13,809 bases of DNA from UBA931 sp036825435 (GCA_036825435.1 DAISYG010000060.1:1-13809), one strand, 5' to 3'. Positions 1 to 7,211 are shown, numbered from the stretch's first letter. Numbers and translations are program-made. The notes: a model not told the origin generated them from the sequence alone.

Positions 1-76
1 TGGTGCCGACAGTAGGATTTGAACCCACGACCAACGGTTTACAAAACCGCTGCTCTACCAACTGAGCTATGTCGGC
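1..76 (-). tRNA. tRNA-Thr (anticodon UGU)
   Basis: Read on the minus strand, a complete cloverleaf fits. The 7-bp acceptor stem pairs GCCGACA with TGTCGGC. The D arm contains AGCTCAGTTGGTAGAGC, and the T arm contains GTGGGTTCAAATCC with the invariant TTCAAAT loop. The anticodon stem GCGGT/ACCGT encloses the 7-base loop TTTGTAA, which puts TGT at positions 34-36 and so reads threonine ACA codons. The discriminator base is A and the CCA end is encoded at bases 3-1, so the gene ends exactly at the window edge. Other tRNA genes may lie further downstream outside the window. This tRNA is not a known substrate of the neighbouring TrmL, which acts on leucine tRNAs. Confidence 0.97.
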
Positions 77-114
77 GCGGGGTGCATTATAGCGCACCCG
101 TTCCTTTTTTTTCG
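77..114 (-). promoter_or_regulatory. Promoter of the tRNA-Thr gene
   Basis: On the minus strand a perfect TATAAT (bases 91-86) lies 9 bases before the tRNA 5' end at 76. The stretch between them (GCACCCCGC) is GC-rich. This is the discriminator type typical of stable-RNA promoters under stringent control; that is family knowledge, and the regulation itself is inferred. The -35 region is poor: only CGAAAA-like sequence lies near 114-109. The -10 assignment is solid and the rest tentative. Confidence 0.6.
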
Positions 115-171
115 ATACTTTCCTCGCCCATCATTACTGCGTCCGTATCCGGTTGCGTTCATGTTCCATCG

Positions 172-200
172 TATTCGATGTTATACGAGCGGTTTATAAT
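172..200 (+). promoter_or_regulatory. Possible promoter of trmL
   Basis: A perfect TATAAT occurs at 195-200 on the plus strand, about 60 bases before the trmL start. The hexamer 17 bases upstream (TATTCG, 172-177) matches a sigma70 -35 box poorly, and there is no extended -10 TG. This is a candidate only. The rest of the 77-261 gap shows no gene and no clear hairpin terminator. Confidence 0.28.
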
Positions 201-261
201 GCTCCATCGCTGGCAAACATGCGGCAAAACGCTGATAACTCATTGAACTGTTTATATTTTT

Positions 262-753
262 ATGCTTTCTGTGGTATTGATTCAACCTGAAATTCCGCCC
301 AACACGGGCAATGTGATTCGCTTGGCGGCGAACACGGGCATCTCGCTGCATTTGGTGGAACCGCTGGGCTTTGCGCTTGAGGATCGCGCGTTGCGCCGCG
401 CCGGGCTGGATTACCACGAGTATGCACGGGTGCAGACGCACGCGAACTGGCAGGCTTGTCGCGCCGCACTTTTGGATAACCAACGTGCAGATGGTGCAAC
501 ATCGCGCTGGTGGACGATGACAACGCGCGGCGGAACTTCATTATTTGATGTCGCTTTTGGCGAAAACGATGTACTGATTTTCGGCTGTGAAACAGCGGGG
601 CTGCCGCAGGAGGTGTTGAACGATTTCCCGCCCGAATCGCGGCTACGTATTCCGATGCGTCGCGATGTGCGCAGCTTGAACCTTTCCAACGCGGTTGCCA
701 TCACGGTTTATGAGGCGTGGCGACAGATTGGTTTTATCGGTCAAGACAATTAA
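262..753 (+). CDS. trmL: tRNA (cytidine/uridine(34)-2'-O)-methyltransferase TrmL
   Basis: This 163-residue cytoplasmic SPOUT-class (knotted) methyltransferase is the usual size for TrmL/YibK. In characterised members it transfers the S-adenosylmethionine methyl group to the 2'-O of the wobble nucleotide of leucine tRNAs. Visible signatures are PEIPPNTGN (9-17) followed by LAANTG, the EPLGF...RRAGLDYHEY block (33-54), and the C-terminal knot block RIPM...SLNLSNAV..TVYEAWRQ (129-155). The middle SPOUT motif reads FGCETAGLP (107-115), where E. coli has FGPETRGLP, a small deviation. The ATG at 262 places the conserved N-terminal strand correctly, but no good Shine-Dalgarno precedes it. The GNAT gene starts 9 bases after its stop, so the two are probably co-transcribed. 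Confidence 0.93.
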   Translation: MLSVVLIQPEIPPNTGNVIRLAANTGISLHLVEPLGFALEDRALRRAGLDYHEYARVQTHANWQACRAALLDNQRADGATSRWWTMTTRGGTSLFDVAFGENDVLIFGCETAGLPQEVLNDFPPESRLRIPMRRDVRSLNLSNAVAITVYEAWRQIGFIGQDN

Positions 754-762
754 GAGGCAACG

Positions 763-1176
763 ATGACTATTTCGTATGAAGTGAATAAACCGATCAGCGC
801 CGACCAATTCATCGCGCTATTGGAAGAAACCACACTGGGGGCGCGTCGCCCGCTTGCTGATCGCGCCCGCATTGAGAAAATGCTGCGCGAAGCCAATTTG
901 ATTGTGACAGCATGGGACAGTGAGCGTTTGGTTGGTGTGGCGCGCTGTCTGACGGATTACGCTTATTGCTGCTATCTTTCTGATCTCGCCGTCAGTGAAA
1001 AATATCAGAAGAAAGGTATCGGCAAACGACTGATCGCGCTCGTGCAAAAACAAATTCATCCGCAGGCAAAAATCATTTTGATCGCCGCGCCGCAAGCTTA
1101 TGACTATTACGGCAAAATCGGCTTCGATCAACATCCTTCGGCATGGACGATCAAGGGTGATGCACTATTGCGATAA
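763..1176 (+). CDS. GNAT family N-acetyltransferase
   Basis: This small single-domain acetyltransferase (137 residues) of the GNAT fold transfers acetyl from acetyl-CoA to an amino group; the substrate cannot be deduced. The core beta strand YLSDLAV (71-77) leads into the acetyl-CoA pyrophosphate loop YQKKGIGKRL (81-90), which fits the Q/R-x-x-G-x-G/A consensus. It is followed by the segment ILIAAPQAYDYYGKIGF (105-121), the usual C-terminal 'Y..xGF' strand of the family. An AAGAGG Shine-Dalgarno at 752-757, overlapping the trmL stop codon, sits 5 bases before the ATG and fixes the start. It probably forms a two-gene unit with trmL. The family assignment is strong and the function is unknown. 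Confidence 0.85.
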   Translation: MTISYEVNKPISADQFIALLEETTLGARRPLADRARIEKMLREANLIVTAWDSERLVGVARCLTDYAYCCYLSDLAVSEKYQKKGIGKRLIALVQKQIHPQAKIILIAAPQAYDYYGKIGFDQHPSAWTIKGDALLR

Positions 1177-1189
1177 CGCAGCACCTTTT

Positions 1190-1208
1190 ACTGATTTTTG
1201 AAATCAGT
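1190..1208. terminator. Inverted repeat between convergent genes
   Basis: A perfect 8-bp inverted repeat, ACTGATTT-TTG-AAATCAGT, lies just after the GNAT stop (1176) and overlaps the stop codon of the minus-strand lipoprotein gene (1206-1204). Its position between convergent genes suggests a shared terminator. However, the stem is AT-rich and neither side is followed by a T tract, so intrinsic termination would be weak. Confidence 0.35.
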
Positions 1209-1935
1209 GCGCGCTCACCCACTGTTTGTTTTCATCCATCGTGAAAACTGCTCGCGCCGTTTTGATTTCTTCCGCTGTTTTAATCGCTTCGGTAGCTTCG
1301 GGATAAGCCGCGGCAAATTCCGGCGTTTGTGCCCAAGGGGCAATATCTTCAATGTGATAGCCATATTGCACCAACGCAACTTTCTTTCCTGCGGGGTCGG
1401 TATTTTCCTGAACGTCATCAATCTGATTGAGCACCTTCTTGGCGTAGCAAAACGTTGCACGCAACCCTTGTGATGGGTTCAACACCAAAGGACGATAAAA
1501 TGATTCACCCTGCCCTGTTAAATCGACCTGAACGTAATAGCGCATGACACTCTTGTCGCCGAAGATTGATTTTTCCTCGCGTTCGGTCGGCGAAAGCGTA
1601 ATGAGCCCCTGTTTTTCCAACTCGGCAACACCCGGATTTTGTTCGGCAAATAATTCCATTGGCGGAGCAGAACTTTTATCGCCTTTGGTGACGGGTGGAA
1701 CCTGAATTTCACCCGGTAGTTTCTGCAACTGATTGTGGATCACGAAACATTGTGGGAAGGTTTCAAGATAGGCGTTCAATGGCCCCGTCAACGTGGCTGC
1801 CGTTTTCTCGGTTTGTATCGCACCCGTTTGTGTCGGCGTATTTTTTTCTTGCGACGAATCAGAGCAACCCATTAGAGAGAAGGCGCTTGCGCCAATCAGA
1901 GTAAAAAACAAAGTTTGCGGTTTCATTTTCATCAT
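1204..1935 (-). CDS. Predicted lipoprotein of unknown function
   Basis: I do not recognise this protein. A basic-hydrophobic leader runs from MMKMKPQ through FFTLIGASAFSLMGC, giving a lipobox-like L-M-G-C with the cysteine 24 residues from the start used here. Met at lipobox position -2 is unusual but tolerated. A Ser/Thr/Gln/Lys-rich linker of about 25 residues follows, as is common behind lipidated cysteines. The remaining 200 or so residues look like a soluble domain with only two further cysteines (in PQCFVI and TFCYAK), which might form a disulfide. The start is uncertain: ATG codons at 1956, 1935, 1932 and 1926 are in frame and none has a convincing Shine-Dalgarno. The 1956 start would add seven residues to the signal peptide. 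It lies about 67 bases downstream of the protease gene on the same strand with no clear terminator between, so it may be the last gene of that operon. Confidence 0.72.
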   Translation of the reverse strand: MMKMKPQTLFFTLIGASAFSLMGCSDSSQEKNTPTQTGAIQTEKTAATLTGPLNAYLETFPQCFVIHNQLQKLPGEIQVPPVTKGDKSSAPPMELFAEQNPGVAELEKQGLITLSPTEREEKSIFGDKSVMRYYVQVDLTGQGESFYRPLVLNPSQGLRATFCYAKKVLNQIDDVQENTDPAGKKVALVQYGYHIEDIAPWAQTPEFAAAYPEATEAIKTAEEIKTARAVFTMDENKQWVSAH

Positions 1936-2002
1936 CCATTTTGTTGAATATTGCATCAGTAAATTATGACATTCTTTGAATCTTCATTCAGCTTTTTTTA
2001 CC

Positions 2003-3784
2003 CTACGGAACAGGAATCGGTGCACACATGATCACCGCGTCTTCGCCATAGCCTTCGGGAATCCAGCCTTCGGTAATGCGCAACTCATCGCGAATGGAAA
2101 CTTCCGTCGTGTAGCGATGATTGGTTTCTGGCTGGTGAAAAAAGCGCCAAACCGGACGCGTATTTTTCGGACACTCGCCACTCGCGGTATTGGGCAGTGG
2201 AATATAAAAAACATTCCCGCTTTCAAAAATCCAGCTTTGCGTATAGCGCTCACCAACAGCGCGACACTCGTCAACCGATGCCGAATAAAAATGTGAATCA
2301 CCCACTTCCGGCTTCATGTAATAGCGGCACACAGGCTGCGCGCCATCAAGCGAACGTTGATACGCCCAAAAGCGCAAACCGGTGCGCACCCACCCAGTAT
2401 GCTCTCTCGTATCCAGCGAATGAATTTCCGATGGGTTTGCGGTCATGAAATAATGGTCATAATCGCGATGGTAATACTCCAACACCATCGCATAATTTTC
2501 GGGTAATGATACCTGCGGTGTCAGATATTCGCGAACATAGGGAATCATGTGATCGAGACGAATATAATAATCGGGTACATTGGATGTCGCGCAATTGGAA
2601 TAACCAAACATGCGCGCACCGCGCACTTGGTATTCGTTTTTATCATTTTTCGTCAACAACGGCGCGCCACTTGAACCAAACTCATTCGCGCCACTGTCCA
2701 AAATCACTTCGATGTACGAAGACCCGATGGCGAGCGAATCATAAAACCGCCGCACTTTGCCATCATTGCGTTTCAGCAAATCGCCTTTGGGATGATGCAA
2801 GCTGATCACTGAGGCGTTAAGTGGCATCGCCTCTTCACTCCAGTCTGCGTAAACAACACCTTCCGGCGGCGTTTCGTTGAGCCGCAACAGCGCCCAATCA
2901 TAATCTGCGCTTGACGCCAAAAGTTTGGCGCCGCCGGTTTGCAGTTGCTTACGCGATGCTGCATTTCCTGCACATTGTTCCGCGCGGAAAAACCAAACGA
3001 TGTTCAGCGAGTCTGCAAGTGTTTGCGACGAAAGGCAATGCGACGCGGTAAACAGGTAAGGTATTTTTTCATCACCGGTATTCTCCAACAGTGTTCCGGT
3101 GCATGTTTCGGTAACACCGTCTTCGTGCGTGAAAAAGAGCTTGCCGATTGCGTCCGCCATTTTTTCCAGCGCGGGATCACTGTTGCAGGCAAGGTCAACC
3201 TGGCACTCGGCTGCGCGGCCAATACCATGTTCCAGAAGCTCATTTTCGTCTGACAAATGCGATATTTTGGGCAGAAGCAATGTGCCCTGAATGTCCTCTT
3301 CGACAGGTATTTCTATTTCAATCGTAGCGCGATCCGCCGCCACGAGCGGACTCCAAATGATACGGTCAGGAATAATATCGTTTGCAGAAATCTCCTGTTG
3401 CGCAACATGACGCTCATCGAGAAAGCGTAATACCGATTTTCCTATCGGTTGCGGCCATTGGACGGCTACGCGCAATGATGAAGCCTCTGTGGATGAGACC
3501 GTTATGTGTGCGACCTTATACTCACCGCGGGTTGCCCATTGCAATTGCGACAGTGGTACAGATTGCTGTTCCTGCGGAATATTGCGACCAATGCCAACGG
3601 ATTGCGCCATTGGTTTGGCTGACGATGATTTGTGCAACGCCGCAACGTTATTGAATTCTTGTGCTTGCGGCGCAAGCAACGCGATGATGTATTCTTGAGC
3701 AGGTTGTACACGTTCCGATTGTGCGGCATTTGCAGCGTTAACGATCGCGATCAAGGCGAAAAAGAAAAGGTAATAGGGCTTCAT
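2003..3784 (-). CDS. Secreted trypsin-like serine protease with C-terminal DUF5648-type repeats
   Basis: This is a 593-residue exported protein. Residues 1-20 form a Sec signal peptide (MKPYYLFFFALIAIVNAANA). About 180 residues of pro-like or beta-rich region follow. The protease domain resembles lysyl-endopeptidase-like S1 enzymes, with the triad visible as His249 in TASHC, Asp296 in DYDWALLRL and Ser372 in FGSSGAPLL. The first Ser of GSSGAP replaces the Asp of the chymotrypsin GDSGGP motif, so activation by the classical Asp-N-terminus salt bridge is unlikely. The C-terminus has three aromatic repeats (about 434-475, 485-528, 545-588) with YYxxxxxHYFMTA-like cores, matching my memory of DUF5648. 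The ATG at 3784 gives the signal peptide its proper start; an upstream in-frame ATG at 3823 would prepend 13 non-signal residues. The start overlaps the rmlD stop as ATGA. Cleavage specificity and target are unknown. Confidence 0.85.
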   Translation of the reverse strand: MKPYYLFFFALIAIVNAANAAQSERVQPAQEYIIALLAPQAQEFNNVAALHKSSSAKPMAQSVGIGRNIPQEQQSVPLSQLQWATRGEYKVAHITVSSTEASSLRVAVQWPQPIGKSVLRFLDERHVAQQEISANDIIPDRIIWSPLVAADRATIEIEIPVEEDIQGTLLLPKISHLSDENELLEHGIGRAAECQVDLACNSDPALEKMADAIGKLFFTHEDGVTETCTGTLLENTGDEKIPYLFTASHCLSSQTLADSLNIVWFFRAEQCAGNAASRKQLQTGGAKLLASSADYDWALLRLNETPPEGVVYADWSEEAMPLNASVISLHHPKGDLLKRNDGKVRRFYDSLAIGSSYIEVILDSGANEFGSSGAPLLTKNDKNEYQVRGARMFGYSNCATSNVPDYYIRLDHMIPYVREYLTPQVSLPENYAMVLEYYHRDYDHYFMTANPSEIHSLDTREHTGWVRTGLRFWAYQRSLDGAQPVCRYYMKPEVGDSHFYSASVDECRAVGERYTQSWIFESGNVFYIPLPNTASGECPKNTRPVWRFFHQPETNHRYTTEVSIRDELRITEGWIPEGYGEDAVIMCAPIPVP

Positions 3785-4677
3785 GGCTCTGCAGAATGAT
3801 TTTGTGAAAGAAGTGCAAGGCAATGGTCAAGACCGTTACGCCAGTCTGGCATCGCCAACGAAAATGTTTCCGCCAGCCGCTGCGTGTTTAACACCCCGAA
3901 CGCGGGGCGTCGCGCTGGCGTCGGATAATCCTGTGTGGCAATCGGAATCAGTTTGGGTGGCTGTGGATGTGCGGCGAAAATCGCTTGCGCAAAACCAAAC
4001 CAACTCGTTTGTCCCGTAGCCGAGAAATGATACAGACCGCTACGCTCTTTCAAAAAAGAAGGTTTATTCTGTACCAGCTTGATGGTATAAGCAGCCAGAG
4101 TATCGCTTGCATTGGGGACGCCGATCTGATCATCAACGATGCGTAGTTCATCGCGCTCATCAGCGAGGCGCAGCATCGTGCGCAGAAAATTCTTGCCATA
4201 TGCACCATAGACCCAACTGGTGCGCAAGATCAACGCATGAGCGCCCGTTTGCATAATAGCGGTTTCACCGGCATATTTACTTTGTCCGTAAACATTGAGC
4301 GGATGCGGCTCATCGCTTTCGCAGTAAGGAGATGTTTTGGTGCCGTCAAAAACATAATCGGTCGAATAATGAATCAACAACGCATCGCAACGTTGTACTT
4401 CTTCGGCAAGTACACCTGGAGCAACACCGTTGATCTGCTGCGCGATTTCGATTTCTTCTTCGGCTTTGTCCACAGCGGTATAAGCGGCGGTGTTGATGAT
4501 CAAATCCGGTTTCAGCTCGCGCACAGCGTGCACGATGGAATCATTATTCGACAAGTCAATTTCGTCGATCTCGGTTGCTGTGATGCGCGCATCGGGGAAG
4601 GCGCGCGGTAACTGCTGCGTCAGTGCCGTACCGATCTGCCCCTCACGTCCCAACACCAGAATATTGGCAAAGCTCAT
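3781..4677 (-). CDS. rmlD: dTDP-4-dehydrorhamnose reductase RmlD
   Basis: This enzyme catalyses the last step of dTDP-L-rhamnose synthesis, reducing dTDP-4-keto-L-rhamnose with NAD(P)H in the cytoplasm. It is a 298-residue short-chain dehydrogenase, normal for RmlD. Visible are the N-terminal Rossmann motif GREGQIG (10-16; GxxGQLG is usual), the strand segment INTAAYTAVDKAE, STDYVFDG with Ser105-Thr106-Asp107, and the catalytic pair Tyr130-xxx-Lys134 in YGQSKYAGE. RTSWVYG and the GVPN segment of the substrate domain are also present. The ATG at 4677 overlaps the rmlC stop by 4 bases (ATGA), and its own stop overlaps the protease start in the same way. Translation of rmlC, rmlD and the protease is therefore probably coupled. 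Confidence 0.95.
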   Translation of the reverse strand: MSFANILVLGREGQIGTALTQQLPRAFPDARITATEIDEIDLSNNDSIVHAVRELKPDLIINTAAYTAVDKAEEEIEIAQQINGVAPGVLAEEVQRCDALLIHYSTDYVFDGTKTSPYCESDEPHPLNVYGQSKYAGETAIMQTGAHALILRTSWVYGAYGKNFLRTMLRLADERDELRIVDDQIGVPNASDTLAAYTIKLVQNKPSFLKERSGLYHFSATGQTSWFGFAQAIFAAHPQPPKLIPIATQDYPTPARRPAFGVLNTQRLAETFSLAMPDWRNGLDHCLALLSQNHSAEP

Positions 4678-5216
4678 GCATACACCTCAGCGCGGCTCAA
4701 CGGCACACCCAGCTTGTCTTTGTCACTCATGATCGGTTCGCCGTCGAGCCCCCAATCAAGCGCTAACGCTGGGTCGTTCCATAACAACGTGCGCTCGTGT
4801 TCGGCATACCAATAGTCCGTCGTTTTGTAAAGGAATTCGGCAACTTCCGAGCGCACGACGAAACCATGCGCAAACCCGGGCGGAATCCAAAACATGCGTT
4901 TGTTTTCTGCGGACAACACGACGCCAACCCATTGTCCAAACGTCGCCGCACTTTTGCGCAAATCGACGGCGACATCAAACACTTCGCCGACAACCGCACG
5001 CACGAGTTTTCCCTGTGGATGCTGAATTTGGTAATGCAGGCCGCGCAACACGTTGCGCGCCGAACGCGAATGGTTATCCTGCACAAAGTCAATATCGAAA
5101 CCCACTTCGTTCCACGCGCGCTGATTCCAGCTTTCATAGAAAAAGCCACGCGCATCCGAGAAAACACGCGGTTCAATAATTTTAACTTCGGGAATATGGG
5201 TATCGATGACGTTCAT
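4674..5216 (-). CDS. rmlC: dTDP-4-dehydrorhamnose 3,5-epimerase RmlC
   Basis: This cupin-fold epimerase inverts C3 and C5 of dTDP-4-keto-6-deoxyglucose, the third step to dTDP-L-rhamnose. At 180 residues it is the normal size. Conserved features are EPRVFSDARGFFYES (15-29), FVQDNHS, LRGLHYQ with the catalytic His61, QGKLVR with Lys70, GEVFDVAVDLR, IPPGFAHGF, and EFLYKTTDYW with the catalytic Tyr130. The ATG at 5216 gives MNVIDTHIPEV, aligning with the usual family N-terminus. A GTG at 5222 would add two residues and create a GTGA overlap with the rmlA stop, in keeping with the other junctions of this operon; I cannot decide between them. The stop overlaps the rmlD start by 4 bases. Confidence 0.95.
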   Translation of the reverse strand: MNVIDTHIPEVKIIEPRVFSDARGFFYESWNQRAWNEVGFDIDFVQDNHSRSARNVLRGLHYQIQHPQGKLVRAVVGEVFDVAVDLRKSAATFGQWVGVVLSAENKRMFWIPPGFAHGFVVRSEVAEFLYKTTDYWYAEHERTLLWNDPALALDWGLDGEPIMSDKDKLGVPLSRAEVYA

Positions 5217-5218
5217 GA

Positions 5219-6103
5219 TCACAACGGCTCGCGCAACAAGCGCAATAAATATTTCCCGTAGTTATTATTCGCCATCGACTGTCCCATGTACTCCAAATCG
5301 GTTTCGTTGATCCACCCCTGTCGAAAAGCGATTTCTTCAGGGCACGCGACTTTCAATCCCTGACGGCATTCGATGGTTTCGATATACTGTGCCGCTTCCA
5401 GCAGTGATTCATGCGTACCGGTATCCAACCACACCATCCCACGCCCCATGATTTCGCATTGTAGTTCGCCCGCTTCGAGGTACACGCGATTGATATCGGT
5501 GATTTCCAGTTCACCACGCGGCGACGGCTTCAAGGTCGCGGCAATGTCGCATACTTTTTCATCGTAAAAATAAAGTCCGGTCACTGCGTAGCGCGATCTC
5601 GGCTTTTGCGGCTTTTCCTCAAGGCTGATGACTTTGCGATTGGCATCAAACTCGGCAACACCGTAACGTTCGGGATCGGAAACCGCATAAGCAAATACCG
5701 TAGCGCCTGTCGTTTGCTCGTTGGCGCTGCGAAGTTTCATCACCAAATCGTGACCGTGGAAAATATTGTCCCCCAACACCAGTGCCGACAAATCACCGTC
5801 GATAAAACCTTTACCGATAATGAAGGCCTGCGCCAAACCATCCGGTGAAGGCTGAACCGCATAACTGATGTTGATGCCCCATGCATTGCCATTTCCCAAT
5901 AGCTGTTCAAAGCGTGGCGTATCTTCAGGCGTAGAGATCAACAAAATATCGCGAATCCCCGCCAGCATCAAAACCGATAGTGGATAATAAATCATCGGCT
6001 TGTCGTAAATCGGCAGAAGTTGCTTGGAAATCGCCTGCGTGATCGGGTAAAGCCGTGTACCCGAGCCGCCTGCGAGAATAATACCTTTTCGTGGTTTGTG
6101 CAT
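5219..6103 (-). CDS. rmlA: Glucose-1-phosphate thymidylyltransferase RmlA
   Basis: This enzyme commits glucose-1-phosphate to dTDP-sugar synthesis: dTTP plus glucose-1-phosphate gives dTDP-glucose and pyrophosphate. It has 294 residues, as expected for the family. The nucleotidyltransferase signature GGSGTRLYPIT is at 12-22, followed by Lys27 in SKQLLPIYDKPMIYYPL. VLGDNIFHG (with Asp112, a predicted metal ligand), the sugar-binding YGVAEF and LEEKP segments, and GRGMVWLDTGTH towards the C-terminus are all present. The ATG at 6103 lies 6 bases after the rmlB stop codon, so ribosomes finishing rmlB are likely to supply it. The family is usually feedback-inhibited by dTDP-rhamnose; that is family knowledge, not seen here. 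Confidence 0.96.
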   Translation of the reverse strand: MHKPRKGIILAGGSGTRLYPITQAISKQLLPIYDKPMIYYPLSVLMLAGIRDILLISTPEDTPRFEQLLGNGNAWGINISYAVQPSPDGLAQAFIIGKGFIDGDLSALVLGDNIFHGHDLVMKLRSANEQTTGATVFAYAVSDPERYGVAEFDANRKVISLEEKPQKPRSRYAVTGLYFYDEKVCDIAATLKPSPRGELEITDINRVYLEAGELQCEIMGRGMVWLDTGTHESLLEAAQYIETIECRQGLKVACPEEIAFRQGWINETDLEYMGQSMANNNYGKYLLRLLREPL

Positions 6104-6109
6104 GTTTCA

Positions 6110-7162
6110 TTATCTCTGTGTATATTGCAGATCAACCCATTGTTGATAAGCCTTGCTATTGATGGCATCAAGCCAATCTTGATTATCAAGATACCACTGC
6201 ACGGTACGGGTTAGACCCGTTGCAAATGTTTCCCGTGGTTGCCAGCCGAGCTGTGTGCGAATTTTTTCGGCGTTGATCGCATAACGTTGATCATGCCCGG
6301 GACGATCCTTGACAAACGTAATTTGCTCGACAAAATTCCTGCCAGGTCGGAATTCTTCGAGGACACGACACAACGTATGCACCACGTCGATATTGGTCAT
6401 CTCGGCATTTCCGCCGATGTTATATACCTCGCCGGGAATACCTTTTGCTAACACGGCGCGAATCGCGGAGCAGTGATCCGAAACATAAAGCCAATCACGT
6501 ACGTTTTTGCCGTCACCATAAACAGGTAGCGGCTTGCCCGCCAACGCGTTGATAATCATCAACGGTATCAGCTTTTCTGGGAACTGGCGCGGTCCGTAAT
6601 TATTGGAGCAGTTGGTGGTCAACGTCGGCAAACCGTAAGTATGATGATAAGCGCGCACCAAATGATCGGAAGATGCCTTGGATGCTGAATACGGGCTATT
6701 GGGCGCGTACGCCGTCGTCTCCGAGAAAGCGGGATCATTTGCGTTTAATGAGCCATAAACTTCGTCGGTGGAAATATGCAAGAAACGAAATGTCTGTTGC
6801 GCATTTTCTGGCAACAATTGCCAATAGGCGCGCACGGATTCGAGCAAACGAAAAGTGCCAACGATATTGGTTTCGATAAAATCTGCCGGGCCATGAATGG
6901 AACGGTCAACATGCGACTCAGCGGCGAAGTGCACGATCGCGCGCGGCTGATGCTTTTTCAACAACGCATCAATAGTCGGAGAATCGCCAATATCAGCGCG
7001 CACAAAAACATGTCGCGCATCATCTTTCAGCGAAACCAGATTACCGACATTGCCCGCGTAGGTCAGCTTGTCGATATTGAGCACGTCTTCATTTTCGTGC
7101 TGCAACCATTCCAAAACAAAATTGGCGCCGATGAATCCTGCGCCGCCCGTCACCAGAATCAT
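6110..7162 (-). CDS. rmlB: dTDP-glucose 4,6-dehydratase RmlB
   Basis: This is the second enzyme of dTDP-L-rhamnose synthesis, an NAD-dependent extended short-chain dehydrogenase converting dTDP-glucose to the 4-keto-6-deoxy sugar. At 350 residues it is close to the usual size of about 355. It shows GGAGFIG (6-12), the family-specific DKLTYAGN, AAESHVDRSI, STDEVYG with the Thr132-Asp133-Glu134 catalytic trio, and Tyr158-xxx-Lys162 in YSASKASSDH. NCSNNYGPRQFPEKLIP and RDWLYVSDHCSAI are also present. The frame stays open 61 codons upstream, but that stretch overlaps the epimerase gene and carries no Rossmann sequence. The ATG at 7162, with AGGAGA six bases ahead, is the right start. Gene order from here is B-A-C-D. 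Confidence 0.96.
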   Translation of the reverse strand: MILVTGGAGFIGANFVLEWLQHENEDVLNIDKLTYAGNVGNLVSLKDDARHVFVRADIGDSPTIDALLKKHQPRAIVHFAAESHVDRSIHGPADFIETNIVGTFRLLESVRAYWQLLPENAQQTFRFLHISTDEVYGSLNANDPAFSETTAYAPNSPYSASKASSDHLVRAYHHTYGLPTLTTNCSNNYGPRQFPEKLIPLMIINALAGKPLPVYGDGKNVRDWLYVSDHCSAIRAVLAKGIPGEVYNIGGNAEMTNIDVVHTLCRVLEEFRPGRNFVEQITFVKDRPGHDQRYAINAEKIRTQLGWQPRETFATGLTRTVQWYLDNQDWLDAINSKAYQQWVDLQYTQR

Positions 7163-7168
7163 GAATGA

Positions 7169-7174
7169 TCTCCT
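7169..7174 (-). promoter_or_regulatory. Strong ribosome binding site of rmlB
   Basis: On the minus strand AGGAGA (7174-7169) precedes the rmlB ATG by 6 bases. It is the best Shine-Dalgarno in the operon and excludes the longer in-frame extension. Unlike most other junctions here, rmlB is separated from the preceding gene by 49 bases, so its translation appears to be initiated independently. Confidence 0.7.
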
Positions 7175-7211
7175 GTGCGAGAAAGATGAATATATTGATA
7201 GGCTTTCATGG

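Noticed and set aside
19..246. Small open frame running from inside the tRNA gene into the trmL upstream region
   Set aside because: It begins within the antisense of a perfect tRNA gene, has no Shine-Dalgarno, and no recognisable protein features.
300..340. Direct repeat AACACGGGCA in the trmL coding region
   Set aside because: It encodes the two conserved NTG elements of the TrmL N-terminus, so it is explained by protein conservation.
1957..2002. Small inverted repeat TGAAT-gaag-ATTCA (minus strand) as a terminator after the protease gene
   Set aside because: Only five AT-rich base pairs, and no T tract follows; too weak to call, so read-through into the lipoprotein gene remains possible.
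7163..7211. Possible internal promoter (TATATT) and a 16-codon leader ORF between the epimerase and rmlB
   Set aside because: No acceptable -35 hexamer at 16-18 bases, no attenuator-like hairpin, and the peptide has no run of regulatory codons. It looks like chance in a short gap.
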